This document shows, in pieces, positions 28,720-37,769 of a DNA stretch of 64,000 bases (position 1 is its first letter; the number at the start of each line of letters is the position of its first letter). Source of the stretch: Coturnix japonica. Taxonomy: Eukaryota > Chordata > Aves > Galliformes > Phasianidae. The notes below the pieces were generated by a model. It was not told the DNA's origin, made no database searches, and saw nothing but the letters and a program-made list of their open reading frames with translations. The DNA lies in contig NC_029532.1 in NCBI RefSeq assembly GCF_001577835.2, positions 3,596,001-3,660,000 of the forward strand, in the 5' to 3' direction. The translations under genes were made by a program, and so were the position numbers.

Positions 28720-29543
28720 CCCTCAGTCCCCGAGCTGAGCGCATCCCCCGGCGCTGCGCCGTACCCCGGCAGTGTCACACACGCACCCACCCACCCACGC
28801 TCCCCGTTCAGCCCAATCCGGGTCCGTCCCGTCGGGGCGGGCGGCGTTAGGACCCCCGAGCGCCCCCGCCCCCGGCACAGCGCGGCCCCGCGGGCACCGG
28901 GAACGCGCAGCAGCGGCGGCGGCGGCGCAGTGCGGAGCGGAGCAGAACGGAACGGAGCGGAGATCGGGTCCGTCTGTGCGGGTGGGGATGAGCGGCGGGG
29001 GCGGCTCTGAGTGTGCGGAGAACGGACCGACACCGCCCAGCCGGGATGCGGCTGCGCCCGGCCTGACACGGCCGGACTGAGCGGGGGGCGACCGTGGGGC
29101 TGCGTGCGGGGAACGGGGGGGGGGGCGGCATCCCGGGGCTGTATCACGAGTAGCGGCGGGTTTGGATCGTGGGTGCCGGGGTCGCATCCCCAGTAGTGGA
29201 GGGTTTGCATCCCCGGCTGCACAGCGGATGCGTCCCAGGGCTGGGGGAGGATTTGAGGGAGCTGGGGAGGGGGGGGTCTGAGCGCTCGGCGAGGGTAGAT
29301 CGGCACGTGGGGGCCGTACCGAGGGGCTGCAGCTGGGTTTGCTGTGCCGGGGATGCAGGCTGGGCTCGGCGCTTCCCCAGCAGAGCGCGATGTGACCCCG
29401 GGGCGCCGCCATGGCCCTGCTGCCAACCGGAGGGGCCCGGAAACAACGCACAGCCCGGGGGGAGCGCGGCGAGGAGGAGGTGGAGGTGGAGGAGACCCCC
29501 CGGCACCGCTCAGCACCCGCCGCAGATGAGTGCCCCCACCCAG
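28720..29543 (+). promoter_or_regulatory. ST6GALNAC6: ST6GALNAC6 CpG island and 5' exon
   Basis: Very CpG-rich sequence with G-runs and many GC boxes. A likely first exon ends at CCACCCAG|GTAAGG (donor at 29544). That exon holds an ATG at 29411 in an ideal Kozak context (GCCGCCATGG), which opens an upstream ORF. Long stop-free frames on the opposite strand (up to 412 codons from 29750) follow from base composition and look like no protein. Confidence 0.6.
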
Positions 29544-30146
29544 GTAAGGGACCGCACGGCAGGACCGCAGTGACCAGCGGGGTCCTGGGCCTGACACCCC
29601 CCCGCCCCCTTCTCCCCATGTCCCCACTTCTCCTGCCCACTCAGCCCCGTGACGGGACGGAGCTCCCAGCGCTGTTCCTTCTCTCCTGGGACTCCTGGCA
29701 CCAAGAATCCCGGCCATGCCCCAGCCGTGCTGGCACCTTCCCAGCCCCAAAGCCTTTCGGGGCCCCCTGGAGGGTTACGTCGTGCTGGCTGCTGTGTAAT
29801 TTTCCATCTTGGCTCCTCCCAAGACAATCAGATTTCATCTTGTTTTTAATTTCTAATTGCTACGACTACGACCCAGCAGGAGTGGCAATGACTCACCGAG
29901 AAGGACTTCAAAATGTTCATGGGGGTGGGGAGAAGTGAGGATAAGTGGGTCCCTTTGCTGGGCAAATACCCATGGGAGCACCCAAACAGCCCGGGGCCAG
30001 GTTAATAGGATCGAGCCGGGAGATCCCGATCTGCTCAGGGCGCCGGGATCAGCCCGGTGCGGTTTTGGGGACGGGATCTTAGAGCTTTTGGGGTGACTGT
30101 GTGCCTCGCAGGTGCTCGCAGGACATCGGCGACCACTCGGCACTGA
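29411..30146 (+). other. ST6GALNAC6: Upstream ORF on the ST6GALNAC6 leader (spliced)
   Basis: ATG at 29411 opens a frame of 44 codons plus one base to the donor at 29544. Joined to the exon that starts at 30112 (acceptor CCTCGCAG), the frame continues GARRTSATTRH and stops at TGA 30144-30146, about 56 codons in all. That frame is the same as the main ATG at 30162, with only 15 bases between them. The peptide is Arg/Glu/Pro-rich with no known domain. Likely regulatory rather than functional; the splice is inferred. Confidence 0.45.
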
Positions 30147-30161
30147 GGGCAGCGTGGAGAC

Positions 30162-31967
30162 ATGAGCGGCAGCGCGGTGAGTGCAGCCCCTTAAAGCCAT
30201 TCGGGAGGGCCGAGCTGGGGGCGGCCGTGCCAGCGCCAGGGATCCTCTGGCAGCAGCTCAGTGCTCACGCAGTAAAAGCGTTTTCCTCCTCCTCCTCTCT
30301 CCTTAAAGCCCTGCGGCCATGCAAGCAGCGCCGCTACAGGGAGAGCTGGAGCTGCGTGTGGCTGGGCAGGGAAGGACAGGGATGTCCCCATCCCCATCCC
30401 CATCCCCATCTCCATCTCCATCCCCATCTCCATCCCCATCCCCATCCCCATCCCCATCCCCATCTCCATCTCCATCTCCATCCCCATCCCCATCCCATTC
30501 ATCCCGCAGTCCCACCCGCATACCCGCCATCCCGCATCCTCCTCTAATCCCATCCCCATCCCCAATGCCCCATCTCCATCCCCATCCCCATCTCCATCCC
30601 CATCCCCATCTCCATCTCAATCCCCATCTCCATCTCCGTCCCCATCCTTTCCCACCCCATTCCCACCCCTATCCCAGCTCCCAGTGGCCACCAAAGGGAG
30701 AGTGAGTTGGTGATCTCCATCCCAAACCCTTTGGGGAGGGGTCCTGACGCTTTCCCCCCCCACCCGCAGAGCCAGCGTGCCGCCGTCTTCGTGCTCCTCT
30801 TCGCCCTGCTCATGCTGCTGATCATCTACAGCTCCAGCAGCGGGACCGAGGTGTTCCCCTACAGTGCACTGCGGGGCAGAGCCCGGCGGCCCCCCAACCT
30901 GCGGCACTGGAGGGTGAGCAGCGGATACCTGCCTGTCTCTGGGAACAAGGTGGGTGCGGGATGTGGGTATGGAGATGGGATGTCCCCGTGGGTGGGATGC
31001 TGAAAACCCCTTGGCGTTGGCTCCCCTTGGTTTGGGATCCCCACGTTTTGGGCTCCCCTTGGTTTGGGATCCTCATGTTTTGGGCTCCCCTTGGTTTGGA
31101 CTCATTGTGTCCATCGCCTCAGACCCTGTCTGCCCACTGCCACCAATGCGCCATCGTCACCAGCTCCAGCCACCTCCTGGGCACCCACCTGGGTGCCGAG
31201 ATCGACCAAACCGAGTGCACCATCCGCATGAACGACGCTCCCACCACCGGCTACGAGGCCGATGTGGGCAACAAAACCACCTTCCGCGTGGTGGCCCACT
31301 CCAGCATCTACCGTGTCCTCAAGAGGCCCCAAGAGTTCGTCAATAAGACCCCAGAGACCATCCTCATCTTCTGGGGGCCGCCGGCCAAGATGCAGAAGGG
31401 GCTGTTGAAGATCATCCAACGCGTCGGCGCATCCTTCCCCAACATGACGGCCTACGTGGTCTCCCCGCACCGCATGAAGCAGTTTGATGAGCTCTTTCGG
31501 GGGGAGACGGGGAAGGACAGGTACCGGGAGCTCCTCATCCCCTCCTTGTGGTCTGTGGGTTGAGGACCACGAGGGTCACCTCATTGCTGTGCCCTAGAGA
31601 GAAGTCGCGCTCGTGGTTGAGCACGGGTTGGTTCACCATGGGGATTGCGGTGGAGCTGTGCGACGCCGTCCACGTCTACGGCATGGTGCCCCCCAACTAC
31701 TGCAGGTAAGGGCCTCCCCAGCCCCAAATCCCAACCCCAGGACTCGGCATGGGGCTCAGCCCGTGGTCTGCTTGTAGCCAGCGCCCGCAGCCCCGCCGCA
31801 TGGCCTACCACTACTATGAGCCCAAGGGCCCCGACGAGTGCACCACGTACATCCACAACGAGCGCAGCCGCCGCGGGAACCACCACCGCTTCATCACCGA
31901 GAAGCGCGTCTTCGCCAGCTGGGCCGCCCCCTACAACATCACCTTCTCTCACCCCACCTGGCCGTAG
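30162..31967 (+). CDS. ST6GALNAC6: ST6GALNAC6 sialyltransferase
   Basis: Golgi alpha-2,6-sialyltransferase that makes alpha-series gangliosides (GD1alpha, GT1a-alpha, GQ1b-alpha) and disialyl-Lewis a in mammals. Coding exons: 30162-30176 (MSGSA), 30770-30949, 31123-31520, 31598-31705, 31778-31967; 296 residues, against about 299 for the human short form. A signal anchor (AAVFVLLFALLMLLIIYSS) follows the start directly. L sialylmotif: CHQCAIVTSSSHLLGTHLG through CTIRMNDAPTTGYEADVG. S motif: SWLSTGWFTMGIAVELCD. Then VHVYGMVPPNYCS, AYHYYEPKGPDEC and HHRFITEKRVFASW. HVYGMVPPNYC and the RPQEFVN segment separate it from ST6GALNAC4. The upstream in-frame TGA at 30144 fixes the start at 30162. Exon borders match ST6GALNAC4 from the L-motif exon on. 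Confidence 0.96.
30385..30662. repeat. CCATCC/CCATCT hexamer array
   Basis: Two blocks (about 30385-30498 and 30545-30662) of almost pure CCATCC and CCATCT hexamers in the ST6GALNAC6 intron between exons 30176 and 30770. The unit is a multiple of three, so all frames stay open on both strands and produce false Ser-Pro, His-Pro and Met-Gly/Met-Glu proteins. Confidence 0.95.
31019..31104. repeat. 32-bp tandem repeat, about 2.7 copies
   Basis: GGCTCCCCTTGGTTTGGG begins at 31019, 31051 and 31083 (exact 32-bp period; the third copy diverges at its end). It lies just upstream of the ST6GALNAC6 L-motif exon acceptor at 31121-31122, so it occupies the branch-point side of that intron. Confidence 0.9.
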
Positions 31968-31984
31968 GGGGGCTGTGCTGAGCA

Positions 31985-32245
31985 GGGAGCCCTGGGGATG
32001 GGGTCCCTTTGATTTGGGGTCCCTTTGATTCAGGGTCACCTTGGGATGGGATCCCCTTGGCTTAGGGTCCCATTGGGATGAGGTCCCCTTGCCTTGGGGT
32101 CCCATTGAGATGAGGTCCCATTGGTTTGGGGTCCCCTTAGTTTTTAGTTCAGGGATTCCTTGGCTTGGGGTCTCTGTGGGATGGAGTCCCCTTGGTTTGG
32201 GATCCCATTGCTTCAGAGTCCCCTCAGTTTGGGGTCTGATACAGC
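31985..32245. repeat. Degenerate GGGTCCC(C/A)TT array in ST6GALNAC6 3' UTR
   Basis: More than a dozen loosely conserved units of about 15-18 bp built on TTGGGGTCCC(C/A)TTGG(G/C)ATG, starting shortly after the ST6GALNAC6 stop. The core resembles the 32-bp intronic repeat at 31019 (CCCCTTGGTTTGGG), so the two may share an origin. Confidence 0.8.
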
Positions 32246-32903
32246 TATTGGGGCCACATGCCCCCACTGTGCACGTGGGTCTGCACAGCTGTGACACTGT
32301 GGGTTTGGGGGTGCATCCCTTCCTGCAGGACACGAGACCCTGCACAGTCCCAGCTCAGAACCTCCCGGGCTGCATTGCAGCCCATCACCCTGAGAGCACA
32401 CAGTGGGTGGAGGTGCAGGGTCCCCTTTGGCTGCCATGGGGGTCACGTTGCTTTTGTGGCACCATTTCAGCCCCCACCCCCCAACTGCCCCCCAGCACAA
32501 ACCCCAACATTTTCAGTGTCACCATCCCCAGAGCAGGGACCTCAAGAGCCACCCCAATGAGAACCAGGGGGACGACACTGCCAACGTGGTGCCAGGAGGG
32601 GGAGGTGGGTTAAAGGGGGGGCCGATACCACACAGCACTGCCGGAACCTTTTGTAACCTGGCCATGGGATTTGGGGGATTTTTTCCCTCCTGGTCCCTGT
32701 GTTTGGATTTCCTCCATGAGCCACATGATGCTCGTTACTCATCAGCCCCTCATGAACGTTTGGATGCTGAGCCCCCAGCGGGTGGCAGCCCCGTGCCTCA
32801 GTTTCCCCCCTTGGCCGTGGCACTGGGGGGGGGGGGGTCCATCCCGGTGGGGTCACATCGTGGGGGGTGTCTCAGCACCGTGTTTTGTATCGATTTGTAC
32901 AGG

Positions 32904-32909
32904 AATAAA
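32904..32909 (+). terminator. ST6GALNAC6: ST6GALNAC6 poly(A) signal
   Basis: AATAAA in ACAGGAATAAACCTCGC, about 940 bp after the ST6GALNAC6 stop. It is the only canonical hexamer before the AK1 promoter. Confidence 0.75.
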
Positions 32910-33119
32910 CCTCGCTGCAGTCTGTTGCCTTGGACCGTGCCTGCAGGAAACACCTTTAGGGTCCGGGGGGGGGGGGAAGGGACCCCGTAGGACCCCCCCC
33001 ATCCCGCATTGGGGCCGGTTGTGGGGTGTAGGACCCTCCCAGCTCCACCCCTCACCCACGGGCTCCTCCCGTTGCGGGGGCGCGGTACCGGGGGGTTGCG
33101 GGGGGGCTGCGGGCAGGCG

Positions 33120-33296
33120 GCATTCCCCCCCCCCCCCCCTCAACCCCCCCCCCCTCTCCTGCCCGCTCGGCGCGCGCGCGCGCGCGCGGCATGGCGCCGC
33201 GCCGCCAGCATTATATATATCTAGCGGTACGGCACGAAGCTGCCGCCCAGCAAGCAGCCGCCCCCCCCCTCGTCTTATTCCGACGCGCCCCCGCAG
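33120..33296 (+). promoter_or_regulatory. AK1: AK1 promoter with TATA box, and 5' UTR exon 1
   Basis: A CG dinucleotide run (33170-33188) is followed by TTATATATAT at 33211-33220, a good TATA box and unusual beside the TATA-less neighbours. A likely untranslated exon 1 starts about 25-30 bp downstream and ends at CCCGCAG|GTCAGT (donor at 33297). The next exon begins after the acceptor CCCTTACAG at 34874-34875. AK1 is highly expressed in muscle, which fits a TATA promoter. The TSS is inferred. Confidence 0.6.
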
Positions 33297-33597
33297 GTCA
33301 GTGCCGCCCCCCCCCCCTTAACCCCCTCCATCCCCGCTGTTGCTTTGCACCGCGGTTTGTGTCCCCATCCCCCCCCCCATATCCCCGTGGGTCCCCCCAC
33401 GCGGTGACCTTGGGAGGGCATTCCGGCATCCAACGCTCGGGTCCCCCCGCCCGGTCCGGACCTTCTGATCGGGGCGGGGAAGCGCTTTGGTCCGCCCCCC
33501 CCCCCAAGTACGGTGGGGATGGGGGGGGATGTGAGCATCGCTGCGGGGGAGCGGACCCGGGGGGGCGAGAAGCGAGAAGAAGAGGTGGGGGTATTGG

Positions 33598-33860
33598 CAG
33601 GGTGCTGTGCTATTATTGCTGGGGGTGCTGTGCTATTGCTGGGGGGTGCTGTGCTATTATTGCTGGGGGTGCTGTGCTATTGCTGGGGGGTGCTGTGCTA
33701 TTGCTGGGGGGTGCTGTGCTATTGCTGGGTGCTGTGCTCAGTGCTGGGTGCTGTGCTCAGTGCTGGGTGCTGTGCTCGGTGCTGGGTGCTGTGCTCATTG
33801 CTGGGTGCTGTGCTATTATTGCTGGGGGTGCTGTACTATTGCTGGGTGCTGGGGGCTGTG
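33598..33860. repeat. GGTGCTGTGCTATTGCTGGG minisatellite
   Basis: Roughly a dozen units of 17-23 bp built on GGTGCTGTGCTATTGCTGGG, with a TATTATTGC variant and a GTGCTCAGTGCTGG sub-variant. It lies in AK1 intron 1 and keeps + strand frames open, producing false Leu/Cys/Gly-rich proteins. Confidence 0.92.
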
Positions 33861-34908
33861 CAGCCCTTGGGGATGGAGTCCCTATATGGGAGATGGGCGC
33901 TGGCAGAGCGTGTTGTTGGAGCACCCTGGGGTGCATCACAGCGTGGGCTTTGCTGGGCAGCACCACGCTGGGTCAGGCCATGAGCCCACCAAGGGCTGCC
34001 ACCAGATGCACTCGGTGCCCCCCACACCAGGGACCCTCCAGGTTGTGCCCTTCCTATGGGGTGATGCTGGGCTCAGCCCCGCAGCGCAGGCGGGACGTGA
34101 CCCGGTGCAGATTTCATTCCGTCCATACTTAGCCTCTGCCCTTTGCTGGCTGTAACACGACCTGACTGATGGCCACGGCCCCTTCAACCCCGGTCCGGCC
34201 GGTTTGGGGACAGCGGGGTGACGCGTTGTGGCTGAGCAGGTGGGGAGCTGCGGGGCTGGGTGCGGGCAGGAGGCATGGCAGATCCCATGGCCCAACCCAC
34301 AGCGAGGAACTGGAGGGGCTGTGGGGTGCAGCGACCCCACCTTGAGCACCAAGAACAGGCTGAGCCCTTACAAAGCATCCCCTGCAGCAGATGGGGAGCT
34401 GGAGGGATGTAGGATCCTGCCCGCATCCCTCGGTGTCCTGCTGCCATGCGTCACCCAGAGCCAATTTCCGTCTGCCAGGCAGCACCCCGGGCATGGGGAT
34501 GTGGTCAGGGCAGGGCAGGGTGCTGCTGTTGTCACCATGAATCACCCGGCAGTGCCGGCATTGGGAGGGTGGCTGCCAGCAGTGAGGTAGGAGGTGGCCG
34601 CAGGACGTGAGGTCCCAGCTCCTGGAGCCATGGAATTCAGGCAGCATTGCGCCTTTCTTGTATCTTTTAGGGATGTTCTCTATTTTAGGGCCAAGTGCTG
34701 CTAGCAGGGGGGAAGCCCTGCCCTCCAGCGTGGCCCTAGAGCTCAGTTTGAGATCTGCACCATCCCATTGTGGATGCAAAGGGAGAGTTGTTGTCCTGGC
34801 AACATCCCCAGGCCTCAGTGCTGGGTACCTCTGTGTCCCTGCCGTGCTGCTCACTCTGCTCTGCTTCCCTTACAGCCTGACGTGCTCCTCCACCCAGACA
34901 GCAGCAGC

Positions 34909-37567
34909 ATGTCAACAGGTGAGTGCTTTGCATCTGTGCTTCCTGCATCCCTTCCCACCCTTCCCCTTGCACCTGATCCCTTGATCCCCTTTGGCATCCA
35001 TCCTCTCCAACTCCTATTGCCTCTATCCCTTTTATCTCATTGTATATACTCACTTTTTCATCCTTGTGTCCATCTGCATCCCTTCTGCATTTGTCCTCTC
35101 TGTCCCTCTTGCATCTGAACCCTTGGTCCCCCTTGTGTCCATCCCGTGTCCATCTGTTCCTCTTGTATCTAATCCCTCAGTTCCCTTTGCATCCATGCAT
35201 CTGTCCCCCCATCCTCCTGTGTTGTCCAGTTGTGTCCCTTGACATGTCCATCCCTTTTCTCCCCCTTACATCTGATCTCTCAGCTCTGTGTGCCTGCCTC
35301 CCATGTCCTCTTTGTATCTGTCACCTCTGTCCCTCTTGCATCTGATCCTTATGTCCCCTTTTGTGTCTGTCTCATGTTCTCTTTCCATCTATCCCCTCTG
35401 TTTCCCTTGTATCCAAGTCCTGAATCTCTCATCCATCTTCACTGTCCCCCCCTTGTGTCCATCTTCTATGTTCTCCAGTAGTGTCCATTCCCTCTGTCTC
35501 CCCCTCGTGTCCATTCCATGTCCTTTTTCCATGCCCTCCCTTATGTCCACTCCCTGTCCCACCATTACCTCTGTCCCATTTCTCCCCCTTATTTCCCTCC
35601 AGCCCCCACATACCCCATGTCTTCTGCCCCCCCACACCAGCCTCTTGGCTCCATCCCAGCCCGGTGCTCAGCGGCTGCTGGAGGAGCTGTAATTTCAGAA
35701 GGCTGAGATCTGGAGATGGGCAGCACAGCCCCGACGTGGCTCATATTATTTTTAGCTCCCTCCCTCTGCCCTGTCACACCCCAGTCCCCATCCCCCATTG
35801 GGGGGGGAACATGCAGAGAAACCCCCCCCATCCCCTGGGCTGAAATGCTCCGAGTGGATGAGGCTGTGCCATTTCTGGGGACAGTCAGACCCCATGAGCT
35901 GTGCCGTGCTGCACCAAGCAGGACTAAGAGCTGGCTATGGGGATGGATGTGGCCATCCCTGCTGGTTCCCATCCCTCAGTGGGGTTGGGGACAATGACTG
36001 TCTCCAGGGTGCAGTAGAGTTCCAAGCCCACAGCTCAGTCCCATGGCTGCCAAGGCACCATGGGGTCTCAGTGCTCCTGCATGTCCAGATTTGATGTCCC
36101 GGACTGTCCAGGTGACAGGGCTGAGAGCTTCCTACTCTGCTCTCCCTGGGGTTGGGGTTGGTCCCCATCACCCTTCATTCAGCCCTGCCAATAGGGACAG
36201 TTTGCTTCCAGGTGTATCTTCCAGCTCTTAGATGTATTGTTTTGTTTTCTTTTCTCTCTATCAGAAAAACTGAAGCACCACAAGATCATCTTTGTGGTGG
36301 GTAAGTGGTGGCCGGTGTGGGGTGTGCTGGGGCCAGCAGGGTTTAAGAAAGCTTGGGGTGCCAGCACCCAATGTGATGTGATGGCAAACCCCTGGGGGTG
36401 ATGTCATGGCTGCTTAATGGGGTGGTGATATCCACGTTGCCATCATGAGAGTCATGTCTGGGATACTGGTCATGGTGCCTCCGGTGCCATCAGGGCAATG
36501 ATGTCCAGGTGCCAGTGGTTCATCAGCCACACTAGCAGCCCAACGGCTCTCTCCATCCATCCTCTCATCTCATCAGGCTTTGCTGGGTCTGGGCTGCCTC
36601 TCCTCCTACCCCCACTAGATGGGGCTTGGGACATGATGGTCGGCCCTGGTGTTACTTGCAGGTGGCCCCGGCTCAGGGAAGGGGACACAGTGTGAGAAGA
36701 TTGTGCACAAATATGGGTACACTCACCTCTCCACCGGGGACCTGCTCCGGGCAGAGGTCAGCTCAGGCTCAGAGCGGGGCAAGAAGCTGAAAGCCATCAT
36801 GGAGAAGGGCGAGCTGGTGCCCCTGGTGAGTTTGTGGCCACGAACGCAGGGTGATGTGGGGACACCGTGGTGATACAGCAGCAGGAATGGGGCACATCGT
36901 CCCACATCACCCTGACAGCTGTATGCTCTCTCTGCAGGACACGGTGCTGGACATGCTGCGGGACGCCATGTTGGCCAAGGCTGACAGCTCCAAGGGTTTC
37001 CTCATTGATGGATACCCTCGGGAGGTGAAGCAGGGAGAGGAGTTTGAAAAGAAGGTGAGGGCTGTTCCCTTAGTGAGTGCTGTGCCATGTTGTGCTGTGC
37101 CACCCTACACGGTGCTGGCACCATGGCCATGCTGGGTGTCACACCTGGGGGAGACATGGGGACCCCCAGACCCACACGGTGACAGCTGTGTCCCTGCAGA
37201 TTGGCCCCCCCACGCTGCTGCTCTACGTGGATGCGGGGAAGGAGACGATGGTGAAGCGGCTGCTGAAGAGGGGAGAGACCAGTGGGAGGGTGGACGACAA
37301 CGAGGAGACCATCAAGAAGCGCCTGGAGACCTACTACAAGGCTACAGAGCCAGTCATCGCCTTCTACAAGGACCGGGGCATCGTCCGCCAGGTGAGCGGG
37401 GCACGGGGAGGAGGGAAGCAATACACGGGGATGGCCCAGCTGCCAACTCCCCCCCCATAAACACTGCTGAGGGATGCAGCGCCCCATCACTGTCCCCACA
37501 GCTGAATGCCGAGGGCAGCGTGGATGAGGTTTTCCAGCAGGTCTGCTCCTACCTCGACAAGCTGTGA
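34909..37567 (+). CDS. AK1: AK1, cytosolic adenylate kinase
   Basis: Adenylate kinase isoenzyme 1 catalyses ATP + AMP = 2 ADP in the cytosol, notably in muscle. Coding exons: 34909-34918 (ATG TCA ACA G), 36265-36300, 36662-36825, 36938-37054, 37200-37391, 37502-37567; 194 residues, the usual AK1 length. The P-loop [10 protein letters not shown] (near residue 18) is split by an intron after its first Gly codon base. AMP-binding segment: [13 protein letters not shown]. Then [13 protein letters not shown], the lid region [19 protein letters not shown], and ATEPVIAFY. The short type-1 form has no long LID insert, which excludes AK2 and AK4. The sequence fits my memory of chicken AK1. All borders are GT-AG and phases agree. 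Confidence 0.98.
34920..35610. repeat. Decayed pyrimidine-rich minisatellite in AK1 intron
   Basis: A long stretch of diverged units of about 25-30 bp around CCCCTTGTGTCCATC and CCCTCTTGCATCTGATC, lying in the AK1 intron right after the ATG exon. The top strand is nearly all pyrimidine in places, so + frames read as Ser/Pro/Leu/Cys strings. Borders are approximate. Confidence 0.8.
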
Positions 37568-37702
37568 CGCCCCCCAACCCTGCGGCTCCCCCCGCACGCG
37601 CGGGGCAGAGACAGCGGAAGTGGCCTTATCCTGTTTTCGTGGACAGAGCCGCGCGAAGGAAATTTCAAGGACATTGTGTTTGGCTCTTTCCCGTCTCTCC
37701 CC

Positions 37703-37708
37703 AGTAAA
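37703..37708 (+). terminator. AK1: AK1 poly(A) signal (AGTAAA)
   Basis: AGTAAA, a known variant hexamer, 136 bp after the AK1 stop, followed by a T-rich stretch (TTTATCTTTTTCTTCTGTC). No AATAAA is closer. Confidence 0.5.
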
Positions 37709-37769
37709 GTTCACTGTAATGAGCCCAGACTTTATCTTTTTCTTCTGTCGCAGGAAATGAGTTTTTCTT

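Noticed and set aside
28512-29750. 412-codon and 305-codon open frames on the minus strand over the ST6GALNAC6 CpG island
   Set aside because: They follow from extreme GC content and few stop codons. The translations are Pro/Arg/Ala/Gly strings with no domain, and they overlap a promoter.
30191-30620. Met-Gly/Met-Glu and Gly-Asp repeat 'proteins' on the minus strand
   Set aside because: Translations of the CCATCC hexamer array; an intronic simple repeat.
33191-34132. 313-codon + frame starting MAPRRQHYIYL at the AK1 promoter
   Set aside because: Its start lies on the TATA box, it runs through the probable exon 1 donor and then through the CTGTGCTATTGCTGG array. Splicing at 33296 to 34876 would give an immediate stop, so it is not an AK1 N-terminus either.
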